DNA of 64,000 bases from Paenibacillus sp. SY21-1 (GCF_005222705.1 NZ_STGF01000012.1:62001-126000); one strand, 5' to 3'; positions 18,277-27,371 are shown, numbered from the stretch's first letter. Numbers and translations: made by a program. Notes: generated from the letters alone by a model not told the origin.

Positions 18277-19062
18277 CTACTTTTTAAAAAAAGAGGATAG
18301 AAACCGTCTAACTCCACCGCCCGATGAGGCGCTTGCAACCGGCATGGCAGGCAATGGCGCGTCTTCGACGACAAGACTTGCATTGCGCTGCAATCGCTCA
18401 ACCCATTGTTCTCCCATCGTTCTCTCAATCGCACCATACGCTTCGCCCAAACGAAATCCGCGGCGCACGATATGATGGGCATCGGAGGATACGACATGAA
18501 TGGAGCCGCTGCGCAGCAGCTTCCAGGAAGCCTGCTCGATGCGTTTGCCGAATCCGCCCAACAAGGAATGCGTAGTCACCTGTCCGTACGCGCCGGCTTC
18601 TACCAGCTCGGCCAGCCGCTCCGGGTGCTGCACAATCTCGGCATTGCGCTCGGGATGGGCGATGATCGGATGTACATTCATAATCAACAGCTCATGAATC
18701 AGCTCTCTCGTTATTCGCGGAATTCGCGAGGATGGCAGCTCAAGCAATACGTAGCGTGAATCCGCCAGCGTAAGCAGCTCCCGACGCTGCCACGCTTCCA
18801 GTAAATCGTCATGCACACGAATCTCTTGCCCTGATTGAATCGTAACAGGCACATTCTCCGCACTAAATCGCTCATTAAGGGAGCTTACCTGCATTTTCAC
18901 ATCGGCTGCCAGATTCGTATAGGACCCGTTTGCATGGTGTGGTGTCGCAATGATGGTAGTAATCCCCTCTGAGACGGCTGCCCGGGCCATATTCAGAGCA
19001 TCCTCGAAACTCTCCGCACCATCGTCAAGTCCTGGTAAAATATGAGTGTGGATGTCTATCAC
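18277..19062 (-). CDS. ywqE: PHP-type tyrosine-protein phosphatase, CpsB/CapC/YwqE
   Basis: A 261-residue manganese-dependent PHP phosphatase with the family start IDIHTHILPGLDDGA, ATPHHANGSY, the MNVHPIIAHPERN motif and a late SSDAHH. It removes phosphate from the CpsD kinase tyrosine cluster. Start is GTG 19062 (AAGTGGG upstream). It heads a two-gene unit with the SLH gene, 119 bases downstream. A weak promoter (CTGAAA, 17 bp, TAATAT) can be placed near 19125-19155. Confidence 0.92.
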   Translation of the reverse strand: MIDIHTHILPGLDDGAESFEDALNMARAAVSEGITTIIATPHHANGSYTNLAADVKMQVSSLNERFSAENVPVTIQSGQEIRVHDDLLEAWQRRELLTLADSRYVLLELPSSRIPRITRELIHELLIMNVHPIIAHPERNAEIVQHPERLAELVEAGAYGQVTTHSLLGGFGKRIEQASWKLLRSGSIHVVSSDAHHIVRRGFRLGEAYGAIERTMGEQWVERLQRNASLVVEDAPLPAMPVASASSGGGVRRFLSSFFKK

Positions 19063-19419
19063 GTTGATCCCACTTCCCGGTTAAAAATGTTGATCACAGC
19101 ACCTGATAGGCACGTTCAACAATATATTAACATAACCGGTAGGCGTTTTCAGCAGAAAGAGCCACTTTTCGACACATTTCCTTAACCTACTTTAGTTTAT
19201 CCTACATTTTCCAAGATTTCAAAGTAAATAAAAGTAAATAAACCGCTTTCACGGAAAGAAAGCTTGATTTTTTTTGAGAAATTGTTCAGATTTGTTTGAT
19301 TTCGCTCTACTAGCAACCGCCTATGCCTGCCTCGGCAAACGCCCGCTCAAAAAGAGCGCAGCGTCTCTATTATTAATAGAAGCGTTACAAAAAAAGCAGC
19401 ACTCCCCTCTGCTTCACTC
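19063..19419. other. Intergenic region upstream of ywqE
   Basis: About 360 bases without a gene. It is AT-rich near 19,200-19,270 (direct repeat AAGTAAATAA twice at about 19,225) and probably holds the ywqE promoter. A hairpin with GCGCTC/GAGCGG arms lies at 19,340-19,362. No riboswitch fold was recognised. Confidence 0.4.
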
Positions 19420-19458
19420 AAAAAAAAGAAGGAGACGGCCTGAAAAGGCGCATCTCCC
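19420..19458 (-). terminator. Terminator after diaminopimelate dehydrogenase gene
   Basis: On the minus strand GGAGA...GCCT is paired with AGGC...TCTCC, followed by TTCTTTTTTTT. It lies 25 bases after the ddh stop. Confidence 0.8.
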
Positions 19459-19482
19459 GAGATAAATTGTGGCGGCACGTTC

Positions 19483-20460
19483 TTATAGAAGCTCTTTGCG
19501 AAGCTCTGCGCCGGATTTCGGCGATAGATAGGCATACGGAATGTCGAATACCGTCTTAGCGCCAAACTGGCCTTCACGGGCAAGCTTGTATGCTGCGCGA
19601 GCGTAAGCAACCAGCACGCTGGCTGTAAATTCCGGATTGCTGTCGAGCTTCAGGCCAAACTCTATAATTTGAGTGCTGTTGGCGCCTGTTTTGCCGCTCC
19701 GCAGCACCAGACCGCCATGCGGCATTGTCTGATGGTTCGCATCCATCTCCGCATCGTCGATAAAGTTCACCGTTGTATCGTAATCGGCAAAATAGTTCGG
19801 CATCGACTTGATCTCTTCCGCAATCGCCGCTTGGTCGGCGCCTTCCTCGGCCACGATAAAGCACTCGCGAAGATGCTTCTCGCGCGTCGTAAGCTCAGGG
19901 TTCTCGCCGCCGCGCACACGATCTACCGCCGCTTCGCTAGGGATCGTGTATTGCACGCCGCGCTTCACGCCGTTCACTCTGCGAATCGCATCCGAATGGC
20001 CCTGGCTTACGCCTTTGCCCCAGAACGTGTATTCCTTGCCTTCAGGCAGGATTGCTTCCGCCAGCAGGCGGTTCAGCGAGAACAAACCCGGGTCCCAGCC
20101 GGTGGAAATCACGCTGACTTTGTCGCTAACTCTCGTCGCCGCATCCACCTGCTCAAAATACTCCGGAATCCGAGCATGCGTATCGAAGCTGTCAACCGTA
20201 TGGAACATACGGGCAAACGCCGGACCTTGCTCCGGAAGATCCGTAGCCGAGCCTCCGCACAGAATCATAACGTCAATTTCGTTGACGAAACGCTCCGCGT
20301 CCTCAATCCGGTAAGCTTGTACGCTCGAAGGAATCGACTCCGGCGCTCTCCGCGTGAATATGGCGTCCAGTCTCATATCCGGATTTTGTTTAATAGCCAG
20401 CTCTACGCCGCGTCCCAGGTTACCGTAGCCCACGATGCCGATGCGAATTTGTTCTGTCAT
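19483..20460 (-). CDS. ddh: meso-Diaminopimelate D-dehydrogenase
   Basis: A 325-residue NADPH-dependent enzyme with the N-terminal Rossmann motif IGIVGYGNLGRG and substrate-binding segments typical of Ddh (STGWDPGLFSLNR, FWGKGVSQGHSDA, RVNGVKRGVQYTIPSE). It makes meso-diaminopimelate from tetrahydrodipicolinate and ammonia in one step, feeding lysine and peptidoglycan synthesis. AAAGGTGG lies eight bases before ATG. It follows the glutamate dehydrogenase gene by 58 bases on the same strand and probably shares its transcript. Confidence 0.93.
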   Translation of the reverse strand: MTEQIRIGIVGYGNLGRGVELAIKQNPDMRLDAIFTRRAPESIPSSVQAYRIEDAERFVNEIDVMILCGGSATDLPEQGPAFARMFHTVDSFDTHARIPEYFEQVDAATRVSDKVSVISTGWDPGLFSLNRLLAEAILPEGKEYTFWGKGVSQGHSDAIRRVNGVKRGVQYTIPSEAAVDRVRGGENPELTTREKHLRECFIVAEEGADQAAIAEEIKSMPNYFADYDTTVNFIDDAEMDANHQTMPHGGLVLRSGKTGANSTQIIEFGLKLDSNPEFTASVLVAYARAAYKLAREGQFGAKTVFDIPYAYLSPKSGAELRKELL

Positions 20461-20518
20461 GCTGCTGCCACCTTTGCTTTAGAAATAGGATTGTTGCTCA
20501 GTATTCGGTTGGAACGAA

Positions 20519-21778
20519 TTAAATCCAGCCGCGCGCATCCATAGCTGCCGCGATCCGTTTGATCGAGATCATGTAGGCAGCTGTACGCAGGTCCGTTCCG
20601 TGCTCCTTCGCCAAATCGCGAACAGCTACGTAGGACTGGATCATATTTTTCTCCAGCTTGTCGAGCACTTCTTCTTCGCTCCAGTAGTAGTTCATCAGGT
20701 TCTGAACCCACTCGAAGTAAGAAACGGTAACGCCGCCCGCGTTCGCAAGAACGTCAGGAATAACCGTGATGCCCTTGCCGGAAAGCACGCGATCCGCTTC
20801 CGGAGTCGTTGGTCCGTTCGCTGCTTCCGCAACGATCTTGGCTTGAATGCGGTCGGCGTTGGCGGACGTAATCACGTTCTCAAGCGCAGCCGGAACGAGA
20901 ATATCAACGTTCAGCTCAAGCAGAGCTTCGTTCGTAATCGCATACGATGCGCCGTATTCGGAGATCGAGGAATTGTCCTTCAGCTCGGAAACGCGCTCAA
21001 TATCCAGACCTTGCGGATCGTAGATGCCGCCTTTGGAATCGCTGACTGCAACGATTTTGGCGCCGGCTTCGCTAAGCAGTCTTGCCGCAATACGTCCGGC
21101 GTTGCCGAAGCCTTGAACAGCTACCGTCGCTTGCTCAACAGGCAGGCCGATGTCGTTAAGCGCAGCAAGGATCGTGTATACGCAGCCTTGAGCCGTCGCT
21201 TCGTTGCGTCCTTTGGAGCCGCCGATAATAAGCGGCTTGCCTGTAATAACGCCTGGCGAATTCACGCCTTTAAGCCTGCTGTACGTGTCCATCATCCAGC
21301 CCATGATTTGCGGGGTTGTGTACACGTCAGGAGCCGGAATGTCGCGGTCAGGACCGACGATATCCGCAATGGCCTCCATGAAGGCACGGCTGATACGCTC
21401 GATCTCGCCTTTGCTGTGCAGACGCGGATCACAGATAACGCCGCCTTTGCCGCCGCCGTAAGGCAAGCCGACAACGCCGCATTTGAAGCTCATCCACATC
21501 GACAAAGCTTTAACCTCGTCAAGCGTCACGTCAGGATGGAAACGGATACCGCCCTTAGTCGGGCCGATCGCGTCATTGTGCTGAGAACGGAAGCCCTCGA
21601 ACACGCGAACAGTGCCATCATCCATACGAACCGGAAAACTAACCGAAAGCACGCGCTTCGGCTGCTTAAGAATTTGCGTTACATGCTCAGGCAAACTAAG
21701 GTAAGCCGCCGCCGCATCGATTTGCTGCTGAGCAATCTGATATGGGTTTAACGTTTCTGCTACGACATTCGCTATCAT
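20519..21778 (-). CDS. NAD-type glutamate dehydrogenase (RocG/GudB family)
   Basis: About 419 residues with the Glu/Leu/Phe/Val dehydrogenase layout: the substrate domain has KGGIRFHPDVT, the catalytic lysine region PYGGGKGGV and PDVYTTPQIMGWM; the NAD domain has VAVQGFGNAGR near residue 210. It interconverts glutamate and 2-oxoglutarate plus ammonia. ATG 21778 (MIANVVAETL) fits AAGGATG at a normal distance, while ATG 21790 touches it. I cannot tell RocG from GudB. Confidence 0.92.
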   Translation of the reverse strand: MIANVVAETLNPYQIAQQQIDAAAAYLSLPEHVTQILKQPKRVLSVSFPVRMDDGTVRVFEGFRSQHNDAIGPTKGGIRFHPDVTLDEVKALSMWMSFKCGVVGLPYGGGKGGVICDPRLHSKGEIERISRAFMEAIADIVGPDRDIPAPDVYTTPQIMGWMMDTYSRLKGVNSPGVITGKPLIIGGSKGRNEATAQGCVYTILAALNDIGLPVEQATVAVQGFGNAGRIAARLLSEAGAKIVAVSDSKGGIYDPQGLDIERVSELKDNSSISEYGASYAITNEALLELNVDILVPAALENVITSANADRIQAKIVAEAANGPTTPEADRVLSGKGITVIPDVLANAGGVTVSYFEWVQNLMNYYWSEEEVLDKLEKNMIQSYVAVRDLAKEHGTDLRTAAYMISIKRIAAAMDARGWI

Positions 21779-21790
21779 TCTCTCGCCCAT

Positions 21791-22363
21791 CCTTCACCAT
21801 CAAAATTGAATTCATGCCAAGTCCCAAGCTGGAGTCCTGTCATAAAAACCACTTTTTTGATTTTAATCGTTTCAAAACGAATTAGGAAGAGTTTTTTAGT
21901 GCAAAAATGCAAATTTTATAACAAAAAATCCATTGTCATTTTTCCTTTCATGGTTAGATAGAAAGAATGACATTCATTCAGAATATTAAATACAAAATAC
22001 TTGTATTCATAACTAACATGAGTGACCAATTGAGCAAAGCTCCCATCATTTTGATGGCATTTTCGAACGAGCCAGCTTCATTTTTGAGAAAAGCTATCAT
22101 CTATTATAGGATAGGAATGGACATTTTAACTAATGATTTGGTCTTTTTGTCCTGTGTTTTCCCGCAAATATCGCATATTCGTTCACAATACGTTCATATT
22201 TCCCGAATGACCACCTAACTCGCAACGGTTCAACTCCTTTCGTTCGGGACTTTCAGCAGCGCTTGGCACATTCTCATCCACATACGCTTTCTAGAAATAT
22301 TCACCTAATCCTGTTCATTTATCCGATGGAGACACGTAGCCCGAATACCGTGGGGGCATACCC
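21791..22363. other. Long intergenic region upstream of glutamate dehydrogenase
   Basis: About 570 bases with no recognisable gene. The part next to gdh is AT-rich and contains an imperfect palindrome AATCGTTTcaAAACGAATT at about 21,865-21,884, a possible operator. An 83-codon plus-strand frame at 21,967-22,218 has no ribosome site and no family resemblance and is not called. Confidence 0.4.
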
Positions 22364-22404
22364 TAAAAAAAAGAGCCGCTTCAGCCTTCGAAGCAGCTCT
22401 TTTC
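22364..22404 (-). terminator. Terminator after mtlD
   Basis: An AGAGC-GCTTC/GAAGC-GCTCT stem (one mismatch in 12) is followed on the minus strand by eight T residues. It also has a short T run on the plus side, so it may act weakly both ways. Confidence 0.85.
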
Positions 22405-22432
22405 TCCATATGATGTCTTCTGCGCGTGTCAA

Positions 22433-23602
22433 TCAGTATAGCTTGGCCTGATGCCCTCCCTTGAGCGCGCCGTAGCTGTCCACGATTTGCTGATGAATCG
22501 CATGCTTGTACGGAATGCCCATATGATGCGAGATGACATCGTGAATGCCCTTATCGCGGATCGCACGCTGCAAGCGAACAGCTTCCTCATCCTGCTCATA
22601 ATCGAACTGCAAGGCTGCGGCAATCGCCCTCGTAAGATGAGGTATTGGCTTGCCCAGCCGATGAGCCTGAAGCGCAGGCCGCACCAGCCTGTCGTTGAAG
22701 GACAGCTTGCGCAGCGGCGAGCGTCCTACCCTCACAATTTCGTCCAATAAACGCGGATTAGCGAAGCGGAGCAACATTCGTCCGATATATTTTTCATGCT
22801 TGCGCTCATCCCATTGATATTTAGCCGTCAATAACTCCCCGGTTTCACGCAGCACGCCAAGCACTTCTCCCTTCAGCCAATTATCCTCCAGCGCATCCTG
22901 AATCGTCTGATAGCCCTCCAGATAACCATGATAGGCCGCCGCCGCATGACCGGTGTTCACCGTGAACAGCTTGCGTTCAATGTAAGGCTCCAAGCGGTCC
23001 ACGTAATGGGCGCCAAGTATTGGACGATGGCCCTCCAGAATGGCGGAGCGGTCGATGACCCATTCCCAATAGGGCTCGACCATGATTTTCAGCGACTCGT
23101 CTTGCCTTTGATCCGGTACAATTCGGTCAACCGCCGCATCCGGAAAAGAAATGGTATACTCTGCCCGCTGCTGCTGCCCCATCGTTAAGTAGCGGTATAC
23201 CATGCGCTTTAGCTGCGTGCTTCCGCCAATCGCATTCTCGCATGCGATGATGTGAAGCGGCCGTTCAACGCCAAGGCGCAAGCGCAGCTCGATGCCGCCT
23301 GCAATCGTCTCCGCAATATGCTTGAGCGCCGATACGCCGATCGCAGTAGTCACTATGTCCGCTTCCGCAATCGCCCGATGGAGCGTTTCTTTGTTCTTGC
23401 TGCACAGCGCCGTAACATTGTCCACAATTTCCGTTTCTCGCGCCTCGTTGGCAAGCGTCACCGTATACTGCCGCTGCTTCTGAAGCAGCCGGACCTTCTT
23501 CTCGCTCCTCGCAACGAACGTCACCTCGTAGCCGGAACGGGAGAGAAGAAGTCCGATAAATCCCCTGCCAATGTTGCCCGGGCCAAAATGAACAGCCTTC
23601 AT
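22433..23602 (-). CDS. mtlD: Mannitol-1-phosphate 5-dehydrogenase
   Basis: A 389-residue NAD-dependent polyol dehydrogenase with KAVHFGPGNIGRGFIG at the N-terminus and the active-site segment NTGHAAAAYHGYL near residue 230, both typical of MtlD. It oxidises mannitol-1-phosphate to fructose-6-phosphate. Start ATG 23602 is eight bases after GGAGG; the longer frame start overlaps that site. No mannitol PTS or MtlR gene lies nearby, so its transporter must be elsewhere. A terminator follows it. Confidence 0.93.
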   Translation of the reverse strand: MKAVHFGPGNIGRGFIGLLLSRSGYEVTFVARSEKKVRLLQKQRQYTVTLANEARETEIVDNVTALCSKNKETLHRAIAEADIVTTAIGVSALKHIAETIAGGIELRLRLGVERPLHIIACENAIGGSTQLKRMVYRYLTMGQQQRAEYTISFPDAAVDRIVPDQRQDESLKIMVEPYWEWVIDRSAILEGHRPILGAHYVDRLEPYIERKLFTVNTGHAAAAYHGYLEGYQTIQDALEDNWLKGEVLGVLRETGELLTAKYQWDERKHEKYIGRMLLRFANPRLLDEIVRVGRSPLRKLSFNDRLVRPALQAHRLGKPIPHLTRAIAAALQFDYEQDEEAVRLQRAIRDKGIHDVISHHMGIPYKHAIHQQIVDSYGALKGGHQAKLY

Positions 23603-23781
23603 CTCTCCAGCCTCCATTCCGCATGTTTTTCAAAGGCAAGCTGCGTCAAAACAAACACCGCTCAAGACGGTTATTAGCCAGCTCCTCAAGTCCAATATCG
23701 ATTATATTTAATCTGAATATTCTGATTTTTAAAGCCGTACTTCACGCCAGCTTTTTCCTTCAACAGAAGCGCAATCGCTCC

Positions 23782-24483
23782 TTACGAAGCCGGGCTTGCT
23801 TGGCGACCAACGGCTTGACACGGCAGCAGACCGGCTGCGACAAGCTCGAAACGAATGTCCGCCAGCGATTCGGCAGCGTAATAGAGCTTCGACTGATCGA
23901 AGGCAAGCAGGCGGGTCAGCCCATTCGGCACCACAATGCACGGGATGCCTGCCGCAGCAGCGGCTCTCGCTCCATTCGGCGAATCCTCTACGGCAATCGC
24001 CTCATGCGCCGCTACGCCGAGTCCGCGCAGCGTTTCCGCATACAGCGCCGGGTCGGGTTTGACCTTCTCTACATCGTCAGCCGTGCGAATGCACTCGAAA
24101 TATCCACTTAACCCGAGCTGCTCCAAATGTCTGTCAATCCAGCTGCGCTCCGAGCTCGTCGCAAGGCCGATTCTCAGGCCGGACGCTTTCGCTAGCTTCA
24201 GATAATCTATAATTCCTTCGCGCACCGTCTCCCGCTCCATTAACGCAGCATGCCTGCCTCGAATCTCGCTGCGAAATTGCTGCGGATCAAGCTGCAGCCC
24301 CAAATCGCTTATTAAATATTCATAAGGGTTAAACGTATGCAGACTGGTGCCGATGCATCCGGAATATTGCTCCAGCGTAAGCTCGACCCCGTGTTCCTGA
24401 TAGGCGTCTCTGAACGCATGATACCAAGCCGTCTCCGTGTCGATAATTGTACCGTCAAAATCGAAAATGATCGCTTTAATCAT
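23782..24483 (-). CDS. HAD-superfamily hydrolase, phosphoglycolate/beta-phosphoglucomutase-like
   Basis: A 233-residue HAD subfamily IA protein: motif I IFDFDGTIIDTE, motif II (LATSSER), motif III Lys (VEKVKPDPALY) and motif IV (AVEDSPNGARAA). The helical cap lies at about residues 15-80. Proteins of this shape (YhcW-like) are sugar-phosphate phosphatases or mutases; the exact substrate is not readable. AAAGGAG stands eight bases before ATG. It is transcribed toward mtlD, with a gap of 179 bases. Confidence 0.85.
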   Translation of the reverse strand: MIKAIIFDFDGTIIDTETAWYHAFRDAYQEHGVELTLEQYSGCIGTSLHTFNPYEYLISDLGLQLDPQQFRSEIRGRHAALMERETVREGIIDYLKLAKASGLRIGLATSSERSWIDRHLEQLGLSGYFECIRTADDVEKVKPDPALYAETLRGLGVAAHEAIAVEDSPNGARAAAAAGIPCIVVPNGLTRLLAFDQSKLYYAAESLADIRFELVAAGLLPCQAVGRQASPAS

Positions 24484-24599
24484 ATCTGATCTCTCCTTTC
24501 ACGAGGGGGGATATGCGATTCACTACCAAAACCGTACCATGTAATAAAAGTTGACGTCAAGGAAGACAAACGCCCAGACAGGCAAATTTGATGCTTTTT

Positions 24600-24665
24600 G
24601 ACCAAAAAACAAGAAAGCGCTATACCCCTCACAGCTAAAGGGAATACAGCGTTTCCTGCAAACAC
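24600..24665 (-). terminator. Possible terminator after the EamA gene
   Basis: Between the EamA and HAD genes an imperfect long stem (GAAA-GCT-TA-CCC with GGG-TA-AGC-TTTC) is followed on the minus strand by TTGTTTTTT. The 258-base gap has nothing else recognisable. Confidence 0.45.
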
Positions 24666-24742
24666 TTCCATGTAGGAAGAAAAAATTTTTTTTCACAGTT
24701 GCGAATGCAACCACTTTCACAATTTTCAAAACGCCAAGCAGC

Positions 24743-25684
24743 CTAAATCGCCTGGCCTTGAGGAGACGTCGCGGAAGGAGCTGCGGGAACAGCAGGCCGT
24801 TTGCGCTCAATCGTAATCCAGATAAGTCCAGCGGCCATAAAGCCCGCCCCGCAAAGCTGAAGCAGCGCAATCCGCTCGTCAAACATGATGTATCCGGCCA
24901 CTACAGCTGCCGCCGGAACGGCATAACGGAAGAAGTTGGAGCGCGTTGCCCCCACCTTATACATGCAAGCGTTCCACATGACAAAAGCAAGCACGGTACA
25001 AATAAACACGTTATAGCCAATCGACAAATACTCCGTCGCGCCTAACGCCGACCAGACCGTTTGCCCCCAGCCGCCAAGCGTAAGCGGAAACATAAACAAG
25101 GCGCCAAAGGCAATCGTCCACGTACTGACGCGCAGAGCCGAATACTCCTTCATCAGCGACATGGAGGACAGATTGAACAAGGGGCCGATGATGCTCACGG
25201 AAAATGCCAGCAAATTGCCGAGCATATGGCTGGAGGATAGGCTAAAGCCCTCTCCGCCGCCAAGAATGACCATTCCCACGCCGACGATCGACAAGCAGCC
25301 GCCCACGACCAGCCTGAGCGTGATCGTTTCCTTCATAAATAACGGCGCAAAAATCGCCGCGAAAATCGGCCAAGGCGCCACGTTCAGCAAAGAGGCGTTG
25401 GCCAGCGTTGTATGTTTGATCGAATAAAGCACAATGATCTCCAGCAGCGTCACACCGACGAGCCCGATTACAGCCAGCTTAGGGACGATGCGCCAAGGCA
25501 CGCCGACACTCCCCTCCGTTGCCTTTAGAAGAAGAAAGAAGAATGGGATGGCCAGCCCAAATCTCAAGAAGGAAAACACGATCGGATGAAACGACTCCAT
25601 CGCAAGCCGTGAAATTCCGAAATTCGCTCCCCAAACGACGGCGATCAGCACTAGCCCGCCGTAATGCAGCCACTTGTTGTTCAT
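24743..25684 (-). CDS. EamA/DMT-family transporter
   Basis: A 313-residue membrane protein with ten hydrophobic helices in two EamA repeats. The first repeat shows the usual start (YGGLVLIAVVWGANFGISR), with helix-end motifs such as LNVAPWPIFAAIFAPLFMKE; the second repeats the pattern (PAAAVVAGYIMFDERI). DMT exporters of this kind pump out amino acids or metabolites; the substrate is unknown. GGAGCG lies about nine bases before ATG. Monocistronic by spacing. Confidence 0.87.
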   Translation of the reverse strand: MNNKWLHYGGLVLIAVVWGANFGISRLAMESFHPIVFSFLRFGLAIPFFFLLLKATEGSVGVPWRIVPKLAVIGLVGVTLLEIIVLYSIKHTTLANASLLNVAPWPIFAAIFAPLFMKETITLRLVVGGCLSIVGVGMVILGGGEGFSLSSSHMLGNLLAFSVSIIGPLFNLSSMSLMKEYSALRVSTWTIAFGALFMFPLTLGGWGQTVWSALGATEYLSIGYNVFICTVLAFVMWNACMYKVGATRSNFFRYAVPAAAVVAGYIMFDERIALLQLCGAGFMAAGLIWITIERKRPAVPAAPSATSPQGQAI

Positions 25685-25860
25685 GTTGTTCTACGCTCCA
25701 ATTGTTCATTTTTGGACAGGGCGCATGCAGCCATTCGAGCGAGACAGACAACAACACTGCGCGATACGGCGAATACCCATTGTGATTATACCGCATCCTT
25801 TAACGAAGGCAACAACTATTTTCAGGAACCAAGCGCAGAGAGAAGCGCCCGGATACGGTA

Positions 25861-25890
25861 GTGACTTTTACAGTGGAAAAGCGCTATAAT
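25861..25890 (+). promoter_or_regulatory. Sigma-A type promoter of ytxJ
   Basis: A perfect -10 TATAAT (25885-25890) with GTGACT 18 bases upstream. It is 61 bases before the ytxJ start. Confidence 0.65.
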
Positions 25891-25951
25891 GAGAATAGTT
25901 AGTTACTATAAATATCTGCCTTGCGCAGACGACAAAGGAGCGCCAACCCAC

Positions 25952-26290
25952 ATGTCTTATAAAGAAATCACATCGATCGATGAATGGAACAGCGTTTTTG
26001 AAGCTTCGTCCGAGCGTCCGCTCGTCGTATTCAAGCACAGCACGACTTGCCCGGTAAGCGCCAACGCGCATGAGGAGTTCACGAACTATTTGAACGGCAC
26101 GCCTAAGGCAGACACGGAATATGTACTGGTGAAGGTCATTGAGTCCCGCCCGGTGTCGAACCAAATCGCCGAGGATACGTCGGTTAAGCACGAATCCCCG
26201 CAAATTTTGTACATCGACAACAAGAAAAAAGTGTGGAGCGCCTCCCACTGGTCCGTTACAAAAGCGCATATCACAGCTGTCCTCGACTAA
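25952..26290 (+). CDS. ytxJ: Monothiol bacilliredoxin YtxJ
   Basis: A 112-residue thioredoxin-fold protein. The active site STTCPVSANAHEEF has a single Cys, and a cis-Pro segment ESPQILYIDN follows, as in YtxJ (DUF2847), which removes bacillithiol from proteins. The start is ATG 25952, eight bases after AAAGGAG; the earlier ATG at 25889 lies inside the -10 box. It has its own promoter and terminator. Presence of this gene implies that the host makes bacillithiol. Confidence 0.9.
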   Translation: MSYKEITSIDEWNSVFEASSERPLVVFKHSTTCPVSANAHEEFTNYLNGTPKADTEYVLVKVIESRPVSNQIAEDTSVKHESPQILYIDNKKKVWSASHWSVTKAHITAVLD

Positions 26291-26304
26291 TAGCTGTCGC
26301 TAGC

Positions 26305-26352
26305 ATACCCATCCCACCGCACTTGCTGCGGAAGCGGATGGGTATTTTTTTC
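26305..26352 (+). terminator. Terminator after ytxJ
   Basis: A perfect 9-bp stem (TACCCATCC/GGATGGGTA) enclosing a second small hairpin, followed by seven T. Confidence 0.9.
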
Positions 26353-26451
26353 GGCGGACAAGCACCTCCAAAAAAATAATTACAAGACGAAGAAACCCAT
26401 TTATAATCAGTGCGTATACTTTACTATTTTGGATGGGAAGGGATTGATCGC

Positions 26452-27066
26452 ATGTTTGGAAAATTGGCGGCGGACGCCTTGGGATTAAGCGATATCGGGG
26501 CTGTAATCAAGCCTGCGGACTACAATAAGGTAGACTCCGACGACTACGTGATGCATGAAGACAACGAAAAAATATATTTTCTGATCAAATCGAAATCCGA
26601 TGAATACTGCTTCACGAACCTCGCTCTCATTCATTTGGACGGCACCAGCGCCATGAGCAAAAAACGCACGCTTAGACGCTATACTTACAGCTCCAATCCG
26701 ATTTCGAACGTCTCTCTCGAAACGGCCGGCACAATCGACCTCGATGTGGAAATCAAATTTGTGATCGGCCAAGCCGCGCTTTCCATCGATATCGGCAAAA
26801 AATTCATTGATGATGTCAAGGATCTTTACAAGACGCTAATCAAAATTTCCGAAATTACGCGAGAAAACCAGCTTTCACTGGATTACGCCCAGCGCAGCAT
26901 GGAGCTGGCAACCGGCACGCTCCAAAAAATCTACAAAACCGACCAGAATCTTGTCGAGCAGTTCGACGGCCTGAACAAGTCCGCTTTCAACTGGCTCGTA
27001 AATTCCCATAGGCAATATCGCGTGAAGGACTTCGGCTCTATTTTCGAACGGTACATCAATAACTAG
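26452..27066 (+). CDS. yvbH: PH-domain protein, YvbH-like
   Basis: 204 residues, the same length as B. subtilis YvbH. The N-terminal half is a bacterial PH-like beta domain (DSDDYVMHEDNEKIYFLIKS and the SKKRTLRRYTYSS strand pair). The C-terminal half is helical and acts as an oligomerisation extension in the family (about residues 125-200). There is no signal peptide or membrane helix. Start at ATG 26452, eight bases after AAGGGA. Function is unknown in the family, though this type forms ring oligomers. Confidence 0.8.
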   Translation: MFGKLAADALGLSDIGAVIKPADYNKVDSDDYVMHEDNEKIYFLIKSKSDEYCFTNLALIHLDGTSAMSKKRTLRRYTYSSNPISNVSLETAGTIDLDVEIKFVIGQAALSIDIGKKFIDDVKDLYKTLIKISEITRENQLSLDYAQRSMELATGTLQKIYKTDQNLVEQFDGLNKSAFNWLVNSHRQYRVKDFGSIFERYINN

Positions 27067-27114
27067 CCTCATAGTTGCCGGGCAAGCTGCGGGGGAGCAG
27101 TCTTGTTGGCGGGA

Positions 27115-27158
27115 TAGACGTACAATAGACGTACAATAGACATACAATAGACGTACAG
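27115..27158. repeat. Four tandem 11-bp repeats
   Basis: TAGACGTACAA occurs four times in a row (third copy has a C/T change, TAGACATACAA; fourth ends in G). The unit is close to one helical turn. It lies 48 bases after the yvbH stop, just before the triplicated block. Confidence 0.9.
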
Positions 27159-27307
27159 CCTATGCGGCGGCTCGTCTTTTGTGAGGATGCTTTTGAATGG
27201 GCTCATACTCATCCGTGATCAGACAGACATCTCTCGACAAGCTGGGGAGCGACGCACAAGAGCATTTACAAAGCCTTCTGCGCTGTATACAATGGCAATA
27301 GACGAAG

Positions 27308-27350
27308 AACGTCCATACGCCTTTTTGGCGCGTGGGCGTTTTTTTATTTT
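27308..27350 (+). terminator. Hairpin terminator inside the repeated block, copy 1
   Basis: CGTCCATACGCC pairs with GGCGCGTGGGCG over a TTTTT loop, followed by TTTTTTT. It lies just upstream of the ribosome site of the truncated copy. Confidence 0.75.
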
Positions 27351-27371
27351 GGCGGCGAGGAGGCTGACCTT

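Noticed and set aside
20600..21751. Plus-strand frame (383 codons) opposite glutamate dehydrogenase
   Set aside because: Shadow of a well-recognised enzyme gene.
21967..22218. Plus-strand frame of 83 codons upstream of glutamate dehydrogenase
   Set aside because: No ribosome binding site, no recognised features, in AT-rich regulatory DNA; probably chance.
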